Shown: one piece after another, positions 14,096-21,690 of the stretch
Layout of the letters: each line of letters begins with the position of its first letter
Position numbering within the stretch: position 1 is the stretch's first letter
Source: a bacterium UBP8_UBA817
GTDB taxonomy: Bacteria; Margulisbacteria; Marinamargulisbacteria; UBA817
DNA length: 21,690 nt
Reading direction: 5' to 3'
NCBI GenBank assembly: GCA_002296285.1
Contig: DBHX01000063.1
Location: 11,167 to 32,856 of the forward strand
Made by a program: the position numbers and the translations under genes
Notes under the pieces: model-generated
What the model saw: only the letters and a program-made list of their open reading frames with translations
What the model was told of the DNA's origin: nothing
Database searches by the model: none

Positions 14096-16387
14096 ATGAA
14101 CAAAGAACAAACCCAACAGTTTTCAGAACTTTTGTTAAAACTAACCAATGACATGGCCGTTTCAACCACCTTGGACGAAGCTTTGGAGCGATTGGTCGAA
14201 ATTACAACAACCACAATTAACGCCGATCGTGGCACCATTTTTTTAAATGATGAACGCACTGGAGAGCTCTATTCTCGCGTGGCCCAAGGCAACTTTCGAC
14301 GTGAAATTCGAATGCTCAATAATCGAGGGGTGGCCGGATGGTCATTCATGAACAATGAAAGTGTCATTATCAAAGATGCTTACAAAGACAAGCGCTTCAA
14401 TAAAGAGGTGGATGAAAGCACGGGATACACCACAAAAAACATGATCTGCTGCCCGATTTACTCCCTAAAAGGAGAAAAAATTGGCGTTGCTCAAATTCTA
14501 AATAAAAATAAAGGGAATTTTTCAAAAAACGACTTGGACATATTGGAAACCATGACCCGACAAGCGGCAACCACACTCCAAAACAATGTCATTATTGAAG
14601 AAATTGAAGCCTCTCGTAAACAAGAACTGGAATTTTTGGATGTGGTATCCAAGGTATCATCCGAACTTGAAATTGGGCCATTACTGCAAAAAATCATGGA
14701 AACCATCACCAAAATGTTGGATGCCGATCGTTCCACTCTCTTTATTAACGATGAAAAAACCAATGAATTATTCACTGAAATTGGGCAAGGATTAGGAAAA
14801 ACATCCATTCGATTCCCGAATAGTGTGGGCATTGCAGGCTCTGTGTTTACATCCGGGCGATCCATCAACATTCCCCATGCCTATGCCGATCTACGATTTA
14901 ACCCCAGCTTCGATAAACAAACCGGCTACTTTACGCAATCCATTTTATGCATGCCCGTACGAAATAAAACCGGAAAAATTATTGGAGTAACCCAAGTTCT
15001 CAACAAACGTGGGGGAACCTTCAATAAAGAAGATGAGGCCCGTTTGGAAGCCTTCACCTCTCAGATTTCAGTTGGCATTGAAAACGCCAAGTTATTTGAC
15101 GATGTCCAAAACATGAAAAATTACACGGAAAGTATTCTCGCCAGCATGAAAAACTCCGTTATCACCGTCAACGAAGATGGCATTATAACCACCTGTAACC
15201 GAGCCGGACTGCACTTGATGCGATTAAGAAAATCCGAAGTCTTGGGAAAACACATTAATGAAATTTTGGTTAATGATAATGCGTGGATTGTTGAAAAACT
15301 AGATGACCTTGAAACCCCAGAAGATGAGGACGACTTGGAAGAAAAAAATGCATTGCCCAAATACCGTGATCTGGAATTTTTAGATACCGAGCTCCACTTC
15401 AACAATGATAAAATTTCATCCAACATTACGATTTATCCACTGATTGCCGAAAAAGATCATGAAGAAATTAAAGTTGGGTCCATGGTCATGATTGAAAACA
15501 TTAGCGATGAAAAACGAATGAAATCCACCATGTCTCGCTACATGAACCCAGAGCTCGCTGAAAAATTAATGGATGGTGGCGAAGAGTTGTTGGGTGGCAA
15601 ACAAAGCGTTGGAACCGTATTATTCTCGGACGTTCGAAGCTTTACCACCATTACCGAAACATTGGGGGCCCAAGGCACCGTTGCCCTACTCAACGAATAT
15701 TTTACCGTGATGGTCGATTGCATCCAAAAAGAGGAAGGCATGCTCGACAAATTCATTGGCGATGCCATGATGGCCATTTTTGGCACCCCCATCGCCCATG
15801 AAGATGACCCCGACCGTGGTGTCAGAGCCGCCATCGATATGATGGTGAAACTCAATGAATTTAATGCCCCAAGAGCCAAGGCCGGACAACTTTGTTTGGA
15901 CCACGGCATGGGTTTGAATACCGATTCCATTGTATCGGGAAATATCGGATCTCCAAAACGGATGGATTACACGGTGATTGGCGATGGCGTCAACTTGGCT
16001 GCACGATTGGAAAGTGCCTGCAAACAGTACGGTGCTCGAATCTTAATTTCAGAGTTTACATTCAATGCCTTAAAAGCCACCTACAAAACCCGAGAAATTG
16101 ATAAGGTCATTGTGAAAGGAAAAACTGAACCGGTCGGTGTTTATGAAGTGCTGGACTACCATACCAATGAATCATTCCCCAACATGGTGGATGCATTGGG
16201 AATTTTTAACCAAGGGTTTGAACTTTACAAAGAGGGGAGCTGGGATAAAGCCATCAAACAATTTAAAGGGGTTTTAAAAGCCAACCCCAATGATATCGCC
16301 GCCAAAATGTACTTAAAACGCTGTGACGTATTAAAAGCCAAAAAACCTAAGAAATGGGATGGCGTTTGGGTGATGACATCAAAGTAA
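14096..16387 (+). CDS. GAF-GAF-PAS class III adenylate cyclase with C-terminal TPR (CyaB1-like)
   Basis: This enzyme is predicted to make cAMP from ATP. Domains in the 763-residue product are: GAF1 (about 20-165), GAF2 (about 190-335), a PAS-like region (about 345-470), the cyclase catalytic domain (about 500-690) and a C-terminal TPR-like pair (about 700-745). Catalytic residues are complete: metal-binding D512 (FSDVRSF) and D556 (GDAMM), adenine-selecting K552 (LDKF) and D624 (MDYTVIGD), and transition-state N633 and R637 (NLAARLE). GAF2 carries a full NKFDE motif (N303, K304, F309, D313, E314). GAF1 has all of it except the final Glu (Leu instead). This is the architecture of Anabaena CyaB1, where tandem GAFs bind cAMP and activate the enzyme. 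No membrane segment is seen. An alternative ATG at 14078 adds six residues. The coiled-coil gene lies just upstream. Confidence 0.94.
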   Translation: MNKEQTQQFSELLLKLTNDMAVSTTLDEALERLVEITTTTINADRGTIFLNDERTGELYSRVAQGNFRREIRMLNNRGVAGWSFMNNESVIIKDAYKDKRFNKEVDESTGYTTKNMICCPIYSLKGEKIGVAQILNKNKGNFSKNDLDILETMTRQAATTLQNNVIIEEIEASRKQELEFLDVVSKVSSELEIGPLLQKIMETITKMLDADRSTLFINDEKTNELFTEIGQGLGKTSIRFPNSVGIAGSVFTSGRSINIPHAYADLRFNPSFDKQTGYFTQSILCMPVRNKTGKIIGVTQVLNKRGGTFNKEDEARLEAFTSQISVGIENAKLFDDVQNMKNYTESILASMKNSVITVNEDGIITTCNRAGLHLMRLRKSEVLGKHINEILVNDNAWIVEKLDDLETPEDEDDLEEKNALPKYRDLEFLDTELHFNNDKISSNITIYPLIAEKDHEEIKVGSMVMIENISDEKRMKSTMSRYMNPELAEKLMDGGEELLGGKQSVGTVLFSDVRSFTTITETLGAQGTVALLNEYFTVMVDCIQKEEGMLDKFIGDAMMAIFGTPIAHEDDPDRGVRAAIDMMVKLNEFNAPRAKAGQLCLDHGMGLNTDSIVSGNIGSPKRMDYTVIGDGVNLAARLESACKQYGARILISEFTFNALKATYKTREIDKVIVKGKTEPVGVYEVLDYHTNESFPNMVDALGIFNQGFELYKEGSWDKAIKQFKGVLKANPNDIAAKMYLKRCDVLKAKKPKKWDGVWVMTSK

Positions 16388-16557
16388 CCATCACTGAATG
16401 CGCCATTCTTATAGTGACAACATTGCAAAGTAACGATGACTCAAAACATCAGAATATGAATAAAAACACGGTGAAAATAAATCTCAAAAAGCTTGTTGAA
16501 CTAAACCTTCTTGAGAAACATGGCGTTGGTAAAGGAACGTGGTACAAAAGAATTTAA
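16388..16557 (+). pseudogene. 3' remnant of a gene ending in a winged-helix domain
   Basis: An open frame that enters from inside the cyclase gene continues past its stop and ends at 16557. Its last part (about 16456-16554) reads NTVKINLKKLVELNLLEKHG and then VGKGTWYKRI. This is the recognition helix and wing of a winged-helix domain, of the kind found at the C-terminus of Fic-type and Schlafen-like AAA_4/RecG-like ATPases. The preceding AILIVTTLQSNDD would be the first helix of the same domain, with the middle shortened. No body of such a protein lies upstream, so only about 50 C-terminal residues survive. The family assignment is from pattern memory and is tentative; that it is a fragment is clearer. 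Confidence 0.5.
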
Positions 16558-16670
16558 GCATTGAATTTCTTTAATTCAACTGTTGTAATGAGTTTTACAT
16601 AAAATATTCCACTAAACCTTCTGTGAAATTGGGTAACTTCTTTCTGTTCATTGTTTGCTATCCATTTGCA

Positions 16671-18347
16671 TCATCGTAATTTAAATCGGCTTCTTATACC
16701 TAAACCAAAAAGGAACAAAAATATAGGGCTGAATATTGAAATAAGAACCTCAAGGGGGCCATCAATGGGTTTCCCAGTTTGTATAAAGGGAAAGATAACT
16801 TTGATATTAAATTCATTTGCCCAATAAGGCTTTGAATAACAATCTTCAATAAGCCAATATAATAAAAAAATACCCCCCAAGGTAACTAGCGGCCGTTTGT
16901 AAGAAGTTCCGTAGTTACTAAAAAGTTTATAAAAACAGAATACAAATTTGTGCGTCCCACTCGACAAATTCTTATATATGGCTTCCATCTCTAACGCAAA
17001 ATATTCTTGTTCTCGTTCATGATCATTTTGTTGATTATAGTAATTTTTTAACCAACGATATGCACCTTCATTTAATGAGTTGGGATCTTTGGGTTGCTCA
17101 CGCCAACTATCACGGTCAATTACTATCCCACTACCTGAAATAATTGCCTTTGAAAAATCAGGCCTCTCATCTATATTAGAATTAATTAAAAAGATATTAA
17201 AAAATACGCTGTCACAAAACAAATTTCCCACTTTATTGTCTACAAATTTAAACCTATGAATAAATGTGACATTATTAAAGCGTGAAGAGTGCAAATAACA
17301 ACCAAGAAAGTCAACACGGTTTAAGAAGTTAACTTGATTAAATTCAATCTTCCCTTTATCAAATCCCCTATACACAAAGAAATATTGCCCTTGTTTTAAT
17401 TTTTTTTCATCAAATGTAGCAGTTTCATAAATACAAGACTTAAACTCAATTTTTTTATCTTCCGAAAGTGAAAGTGTGGCATATTTTTCATTAAATGTAG
17501 CCGCTTTAATTTCATAATACGTTTGATCTATAATTACACCACAATAATTGGTTTCAAATATTTCTCTATTCTGACTAAGTTCTTCACGAACATTTGAAAT
17601 ATCGATAATGTTAATGCCATTAAAATTAACCGAATAAAAGTCAGTATTTTGAAAACAAAGACGATCGTTTATTTTTACATGGTCAAAACACAAAGTATGT
17701 TGTGAACTAAATTTTAAATTTGAAAAATTACTTTCTGCCATCAATCTAGCATTGTAAAAAAGCACATCTTCGTTAAATTCACATTTATAAAATAGTACAT
17801 CTTGATGAAATACTGCCCTTTGAAACGTTACATAATTTTTAAATTTCACATGTTTAAATTGAACATCACCATTAGACTTTGTTTCATGTGTATTTTTTGA
17901 AAATGTGACGCCTTCAAAATAAACCGACGCTTCAAAAGTTACGCCATCAAAGCAAGCATGGCCGATGAATGTTGATCCATCAAATGAAATGTAAATATTA
18001 TTATGTTTGGCCTTAACATTGAACACGGTGTCTTTAAAATTCACCTTACCAAATGTCATATTACAAAAATCAATTTTTACTTCGGGTACCATTGAAACAA
18101 ATCCATTGCCATCGTCAAGATTTGGGCGTTCATATTCCATAACAAGTAATTCCGTGATTCTTACATCATCTGCCATTTTTTTGTCTTGATAATCGATTGC
18201 AGGAATTTCCACACCCTCTTCCATGCATTTTTTAGCCTGATTATTCCATTCATTTTTGAACCCTTGAATGGCTTTTTTATGCTCATTTAATTTATTTGAG
18301 GGGTCGTATTTAATCTTTCGCCAATTATGCGTATGGCGTTTAAGCAT
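16671..18347 (-). CDS. Pentapeptide-like repeat protein with C-terminal membrane segments
   Basis: The 558-residue product has a degenerate pentapeptide-type repeat body (about 90-410) in which Phe recurs every five residues or so, for example CFDGVTFEASVYFEGVTF at about 132-149, and similar runs around FDKGKIEFNQVNFLNRVDF. This is the Phe-rich, right-handed beta-helix type (Pfam Pentapeptide_3-like). A charged helical region follows (AYRWLKNYYNQQNDHEREQE, about 435-460), then two hydrophobic segments (about 486-505 and 530-550) that could anchor it in the membrane. The linker helix and paired membrane segments are a known layout for membrane pentapeptide proteins, whose function is mostly unknown. 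The gene is much more AT-rich than its neighbours: sampled 60-base blocks have 22-33% G+C, against 47-60% in pth and hom. No Shine-Dalgarno precedes the ATG. Horizontal acquisition is likely. Confidence 0.85.
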   Translation of the reverse strand: MLKRHTHNWRKIKYDPSNKLNEHKKAIQGFKNEWNNQAKKCMEEGVEIPAIDYQDKKMADDVRITELLVMEYERPNLDDGNGFVSMVPEVKIDFCNMTFGKVNFKDTVFNVKAKHNNIYISFDGSTFIGHACFDGVTFEASVYFEGVTFSKNTHETKSNGDVQFKHVKFKNYVTFQRAVFHQDVLFYKCEFNEDVLFYNARLMAESNFSNLKFSSQHTLCFDHVKINDRLCFQNTDFYSVNFNGINIIDISNVREELSQNREIFETNYCGVIIDQTYYEIKAATFNEKYATLSLSEDKKIEFKSCIYETATFDEKKLKQGQYFFVYRGFDKGKIEFNQVNFLNRVDFLGCYLHSSRFNNVTFIHRFKFVDNKVGNLFCDSVFFNIFLINSNIDERPDFSKAIISGSGIVIDRDSWREQPKDPNSLNEGAYRWLKNYYNQQNDHEREQEYFALEMEAIYKNLSSGTHKFVFCFYKLFSNYGTSYKRPLVTLGGIFLLYWLIEDCYSKPYWANEFNIKVIFPFIQTGKPIDGPLEVLISIFSPIFLFLFGLGIRSRFKLR

Positions 18348-18421
18348 ATCAAAGAAAGAAATGGGGTTAAATTGCTCAGAGTCTTTTTTTCCACTACAAC
18401 ACCTTCATCTCAAAATATTTT

Positions 18422-19039
18422 TTAAGTCCCTCTTGAATCGCCTGCCTTGATATCGTTTTCAAGATAAGTAAGCGGATTCAATCGATTCATCATCACATCC
18501 ACCGATTCATTCAGGTGATCAATCAGCTGAGCTGAAATTTTAGCTACCATCCCTGGCAACACATCTCGCTCACTTGCGGTAAAATTCTGAAGCACAAAAT
18601 CTTTGGAATCCATAAATTCTGGCTTTGGGCCAATCCCCAATCGCATTCGCATAAACTCCTGAGTACCCAACTGTTGAATCACGGACTTCATGCCATTGTG
18701 CGTCCCCGCCCCACCCTTGGCACGAACGCGGACTTTTCCAAATGGCACATCCAAGTCATCGGTCACAACACAAATTTCAGACGGGTTAAGTTTGTAGAAG
18801 TTCATCACAGCAACCACCGCTTCCCCTGACAAATTCATATACGTTTGAGGTTTAATCGCAAACATTTTGTGCTCACCAAATGCCACTGAATAAACATGAG
18901 ATTTAAGCGTTGCTTTTTTAGACGCGCCAATCGTTGATGCCTTCACCAAGGCATTAATCAATTTAAACCCAATATTATGACGGGTGTTCACATACGCGTC
19001 CCCTGGATTCCCCAACCCAACAATTAATTTAATGGCCAC
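18422..19039 (-). CDS. pth: Peptidyl-tRNA hydrolase
   Basis: Pth recycles tRNA from peptidyl-tRNA that drops off the ribosome. The 205-residue length is slightly above the usual 185-195. Active-site residues are all present and shifted by one from E. coli: N10 (GLGNPG), H21 (TRHNIGF), N69 (YMNLSG), D94 (TDDLDVP) and N115 (THNGMKS). The start codon is GTG, and its first base is the last base of the hom stop (TAGTG). The two genes therefore overlap by one base and are probably translationally coupled. The gene ends 74 bases before the ATG of the AT-rich pentapeptide-like gene. No convincing terminator lies between them. Confidence 0.96.
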   Translation of the reverse strand: MAIKLIVGLGNPGDAYVNTRHNIGFKLINALVKASTIGASKKATLKSHVYSVAFGEHKMFAIKPQTYMNLSGEAVVAVMNFYKLNPSEICVVTDDLDVPFGKVRVRAKGGAGTHNGMKSVIQQLGTQEFMRMRLGIGPKPEFMDSKDFVLQNFTASERDVLPGMVAKISAQLIDHLNESVDVMMNRLNPLTYLENDIKAGDSRGT

Positions 19040-20331
19040 TAAAGACCAACACGAATCACCGCATCAATGGCGTGAATCACATCTGTATCCAACATGGTCG
19101 CCTTTAACGCATTAAATGTTTTTTCTTTCACAACATCCGTTAAAATGACCACTTGGGCATGACCATCCAAGCGCTCTTTTTGAATAATATTAGAAATATT
19201 AATATTGGCATCTTTAAATGCCGTTGTTATTTTTTCAAGCGCCCCCGTTTCATCTTTTACAGACAAACGAACGTAAAACTGGGTCTCATTTTGATCAATT
19301 CCCAACACGGATGTTGGGTCTATTTTTGTTTCTAAATTCCGTCGTGAATGATGCGTATAAATATCAAAGGCAATATCTAAAATATCGGACATCACCGCGG
19401 ACCCCGTTGGCAAACTGCCCGCACCTTTACCATAAATCATGGATTCCCCAACCATGTTCCCAGTGGAATAAATGGCATTAAATTCATTGCGAACCGTAGA
19501 TAACGGATGCTCCGATGGGATCGCCGTCGGGTACACCGCAGCAAACACACCCTCAGCCATTCGCTTGGCCTTGGCAATCAACCGCACGCGATAGCCCAAT
19601 TCATCTAAGTATTGAATATCCTTCAATTGAATTTGATCAATGCCTTCATAAAAGACATCATCAATCTGAATGTTTAACTTCAATGCCACGGCCGTCAAAA
19701 TAACAATTTTATAAGCGGCATCCAATCCCGATACATCGGCTGTGGGATCAGATTCTGCAAATCCCAAGTCTTGGGCTTCCTTTAACACGGTTGCAAATTC
19801 TTGCTTATTTTCAAATAACTTAGTCAAAATAAAATTGGTGGTGCCATTTAAAATGCCATACACCGATTCAATTTGATTGGCTGAATACCCCACCTTAAAG
19901 GATTTAATGATGGGAATCCCACCCCCAACAGAAGCCTCAAAAAAGATATCAACATCATTTTGTTTCGCCAATTCAAAAAATGTTTTTTTATGCTTGGCAA
20001 TCAACTCTTTATTGGCCGTCACCACATACTTTTTATGCTTTAATGCCTCTGTAATGTAGTCATACGCAGGGGTCTCCCCACCGATCACTTCAACCACAAT
20101 ATCAATATCAGGGTCATTAATAATATCATTGACATCCGTTGTTAACTCAGCCCCATTCGCCAACCCTTTGTACTTATCAATATTTCGAACACAAATGGTC
20201 TTAATATGAACCGCTTGGCCCAATCGATCTTGAATCATGCCTTGATTGGTTTGAACAATCGAATGCACCCCTTGCCCAACATTGCCAAATCCAATGAGCC
20301 CTAATGTAATTGATGATTTATTTGAATCCAT
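19039..20331 (-). CDS. hom: Homoserine dehydrogenase with C-terminal ACT domain
   Basis: This enzyme reduces aspartate semialdehyde to homoserine for threonine and methionine synthesis. The 430-residue monofunctional form is seen (no aspartokinase fusion). The N-terminal dinucleotide fold has GFGNVGQGV (14-22) and TANKEL (105-110). Catalytic-domain motifs are EASVGGGIP (132-140), GILNGTTNFIL (159-169) and SDPTADVSGLDAAYK (194-208), which contains the catalytic D204 and K208. GKGAGSLPTGSAV (301-313) closes the catalytic part. The ACT domain (about 351-428), starting FYVRLSVKDETGALEKI, is the usual site of threonine feedback. A TATAAT hexamer sits 6 bases before the ATG with no Shine-Dalgarno. 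The gene overlaps pth by one base. Confidence 0.97.
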   Translation of the reverse strand: MDSNKSSITLGLIGFGNVGQGVHSIVQTNQGMIQDRLGQAVHIKTICVRNIDKYKGLANGAELTTDVNDIINDPDIDIVVEVIGGETPAYDYITEALKHKKYVVTANKELIAKHKKTFFELAKQNDVDIFFEASVGGGIPIIKSFKVGYSANQIESVYGILNGTTNFILTKLFENKQEFATVLKEAQDLGFAESDPTADVSGLDAAYKIVILTAVALKLNIQIDDVFYEGIDQIQLKDIQYLDELGYRVRLIAKAKRMAEGVFAAVYPTAIPSEHPLSTVRNEFNAIYSTGNMVGESMIYGKGAGSLPTGSAVMSDILDIAFDIYTHHSRRNLETKIDPTSVLGIDQNETQFYVRLSVKDETGALEKITTAFKDANINISNIIQKERLDGHAQVVILTDVVKEKTFNALKATMLDTDVIHAIDAVIRVGL

Positions 20332-20337
20332 TTACAA

Positions 20338-20343
20338 ATTATA
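20338..20343 (-). promoter_or_regulatory. Consensus -10 box immediately before hom
   Basis: A perfect TATAAT on the minus strand ends 6 bases before the hom ATG. A -35-like TTTTGG lies about 17 bases further upstream. Initiation at the usual distance would fall on the A of the ATG, giving a leaderless transcript. The complete -10 match and the lack of a Shine-Dalgarno agree, but no transcript data are available here. Confidence 0.45.
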
Positions 20344-20374
20344 ACAAAGAAGCGGAATCCCCAAAAGGCTGAAC

Positions 20375-21199
20375 TTAAAATGCGACACAACAATGAAACC
20401 ATCCATTGGATTTTATTGTTTTTTTAGGAAGCATCAACGTCACTACGGCACCTAAATTATTTTCATAAGTCACCTGTCCCCCCCTTTGAGAAGCCGCCGC
20501 CGCCAATCCGATCAACCCAATGCCACTCTGACTTTTAATTTGAAGTTTTCCATCACTTGAAATTTCAAATCCGCTCCCATTATCCCGCCATTCTAATACC
20601 AAAAAATCTGCACGATATTAAATAACCCACTGCCATGTTTTATCCGCGGCATATTTACTTGCATTATGCGTGCACTCATAGATAAAGCGAAGCATTAAAG
20701 ACTGTTCGGCATTTGTATATGCCCCAAATTGGACATGAGAATCAACAAAAAAACGATGTTCCACCCCCTGGTGAGCATCTTGACGTTTATATTTCATGAT
20801 TTCTTCCACATATTCATTAAATCAAAATCAGAAGAATCAACCTCAAGGAAGGAATATTTTAAATTGATTAACGATTCAAACGTTAATCGCAAAGCATGCA
20901 CCAGTTCAACCGTCACACCTTCAACAGAAATCATACGCGAATTACAATTTGAACGCCACATCTCAATAAGGCGATGAATCTATTCATCTGTATAATTTGA
21001 ATATGGTTTATAATTCTCCTCTGGAATACACAAAAGAATATTTAATTCGAGGCACAAGTTGGAAAGATCATGCACCAACCCATCATCAACAAGTTGCGCT
21101 AAAGCAACGATCTTTTTCAAACTACCATTCACAATAGTTTGAAATTAGCTTGGTTACTTTTTTTATGCATTGAATCGCCAATTGAAATTTTTGTTTCAT
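20375..21199 (-). pseudogene. Broken histidine-kinase-like gene (two frameshifts, two in-frame stops)
   Basis: The 3' half encodes a GHKL ATPase domain like that of NarL-associated sensor kinases: an N-box-like LRFIYECTHNASKYAADKTW, then DNGSGF, then GIGLIGLAAAASQRGG and LGAVVTLMLP. An in-frame TAA at 20618-20620 splits the N-box half from the rest. Upstream, coding continues in another frame after a shift near 20796-20820 (IHRLIEMWRSN... to SSDFDL). That frame is cut by a TAG at 20980-20982 and extends back through IVALAQLVDDGLVHDLSN, resembling a dimerisation helix. A second shift near 21122-21145 joins it to the true start at ATG 21199 (MKQKFQLAIQCIKK), which has TGGAG at 21206-21210. Four independent lesions make a functional protein very unlikely. 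No response-regulator gene is adjacent in the window. Confidence 0.75.
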
Positions 21200-21205
21200 C
21201 ACATT

Positions 21206-21210
21206 CTCCA
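21206..21210 (-). promoter_or_regulatory. Ribosome binding site of the broken kinase gene
   Basis: TGGAG lies 6 bases before ATG 21199. It marks the original start of the now-broken gene and shows that its translation signals remain. Confidence 0.5.
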
Positions 21211-21273
21211 TCGGAATTTTATCAAATTTAACTAGAAAAATGAAGGGAGTGGCAAAAAAATTCAGATCTCACG

Positions 21274-21677
21274 CTAACTTGGCAATACGTTGCGGGTCTT
21301 ACTGTCCCCATCATAACTCGAAATAACCCCGGCTTCTTCCAACTCATCCATTAAGCGAGCGGCACGGTTATAGCCAATGCGAAGCTTTCGTTGCAAATAT
21401 GATGTTGACGCATATTGCGTTGACTGAATCATTTCCTTGGCTTGATTAAACAGTGCATCTTTATCTGAATCCCCAGATTCATTAGCGTTTGATTCGCTGG
21501 GTTCGTCAGCTTCCACTTCCAATATTTCATCCAAATAATTTGGGGCCGCTTGTTTCTTAATGAATTTAACCACGGCATTCACCTCTTCTTCAGAAACAAA
21601 CACCCCTTGCACTCGGTCTGGCTTGGATACGCCTGTGGGCATATACAACATATCCCCCCGACCCAATAATTTTTCAG
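21274..21677 (-). CDS. ftsK: DNA translocase FtsK, C-terminal part (partial)
   Basis: FtsK is the septal DNA pump that clears and resolves chromosome termini. Only the last ~134 residues are present; the gene is cut by the contig end. The visible part starts with SEKLLGRGDMLYMP, the end of the RecA-like motor, followed by RVQGVFVSEEEVNAVVKFIK. An acidic linker comes next, then the C-terminal gamma winged helix (YLQRKLRIGYNRAARLMDELEEAGVIS) that reads polar DNA motifs. The stop is TAG at 21274. Sequence beyond 21677 is adapter, so the apparent in-frame continuation there must not be translated. The TTG at 21664-21666 is an internal Leu codon of the LLGRGD motif, not a start. Confidence 0.95.
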
Positions 21678-21690
21678 AGATCGGAAGAGC
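21678..21690 (+). other. Illumina adapter remnant at the contig end
   Basis: The last 13 bases, AGATCGGAAGAGC, are the invariant start of the Illumina TruSeq adapter. They interrupt the ftsK reading at a conserved site. The first A may also be genomic. They are not biological sequence. Confidence 0.93.

Noticed and set aside
16370..16394. Hairpin GTGATG ... CATCAC at the end of the cyclase gene as a terminator
   Set aside because: The stem is six base pairs with a 13-base loop and no T-run follows, so it does not resemble an intrinsic terminator.
16561..16579. Inverted repeat TTGAATT-TCTTT-AATTCAA downstream of the winged-helix remnant
   Set aside because: It is a short, entirely A/T-rich stem with no adjoining T-run on either strand; easily expected by chance in this composition.
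20618..20620. Reassigned TAA or readthrough in the kinase gene
   Set aside because: TAA ends many intact genes here (rpsU, hom-adjacent pth, cyclase), and the same gene has two frameshifts and another stop, so decay is the simpler explanation.
21664..21666. TTG as a start codon for a short separate gene at 21274-21666
   Set aside because: The residues before it (SEKL) and after it continue the conserved FtsK motor motif LLGRGDMLY, so this is an internal codon of ftsK.

Overview
This window looks like one end of an assembled contig from an AT-rich, diderm (outer-membrane, LPS-bearing) bacterium that uses the standard genetic code. The diderm call rests on an Lpt-type permease, an LptD-like outer-membrane protein and apolipoprotein N-acyltransferase (Lnt). 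I cannot name the phylum from sequence alone. The gene mix does not match the order I know from Proteobacteria, and an uncultured lineage is possible. The last 13 bases (21678-21690) match the common start of Illumina TruSeq adapters, so the genome sequence ends at about 21677, inside ftsK.

Layout. 1-3017 (minus strand): ruvB, hisB and pyrR are packed together (hisB and pyrR overlap in ATGA). The 5' third of ftsH follows and runs off the left edge. 3047-11913 (plus strand): a seven-gene run of holB, rpsU, an lptF/lptG-type permease, a large TPR protein, an lptD-like gene, a lipoprotein and lnt. Neighbours overlap or nearly touch, so this is very likely one operon that combines replication and translation genes with envelope biogenesis. 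11914-12420: no intact gene, but a probable decayed minus-strand gene. 12421-16387 (plus): a 541-residue coiled-coil protein built of 36-residue repeats in perfect register, then a class III adenylate cyclase with tandem GAF, PAS and TPR regions, like cyanobacterial CyaB1. 16388-18347: an accessory patch holding the 3' remnant of a winged-helix protein and an AT-rich pentapeptide-like membrane protein on the minus strand. 18422-20331 (minus): hom and pth, overlapping by one base. 20375-21199 (minus): a histidine-kinase-like gene broken by two frameshifts and two in-frame stops. 21274-21677 (minus): the 3' end of ftsK.

How the genes fit together. The plus-strand operon would deliver LPS (permease, LptD-like barrel) and mature the lipoprotein encoded between lptD and lnt, which is a candidate partner of the barrel. 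The cyclase has a complete adenylate-type active site and a full NKFDE motif in GAF2, suggesting cAMP feedback activation. The rod-like coiled-coil gene just upstream is its most likely functional partner, but only on the basis of position. Three broken genes within 10 kb point to ongoing gene decay or insertion/deletion turnover around the conserved blocks.
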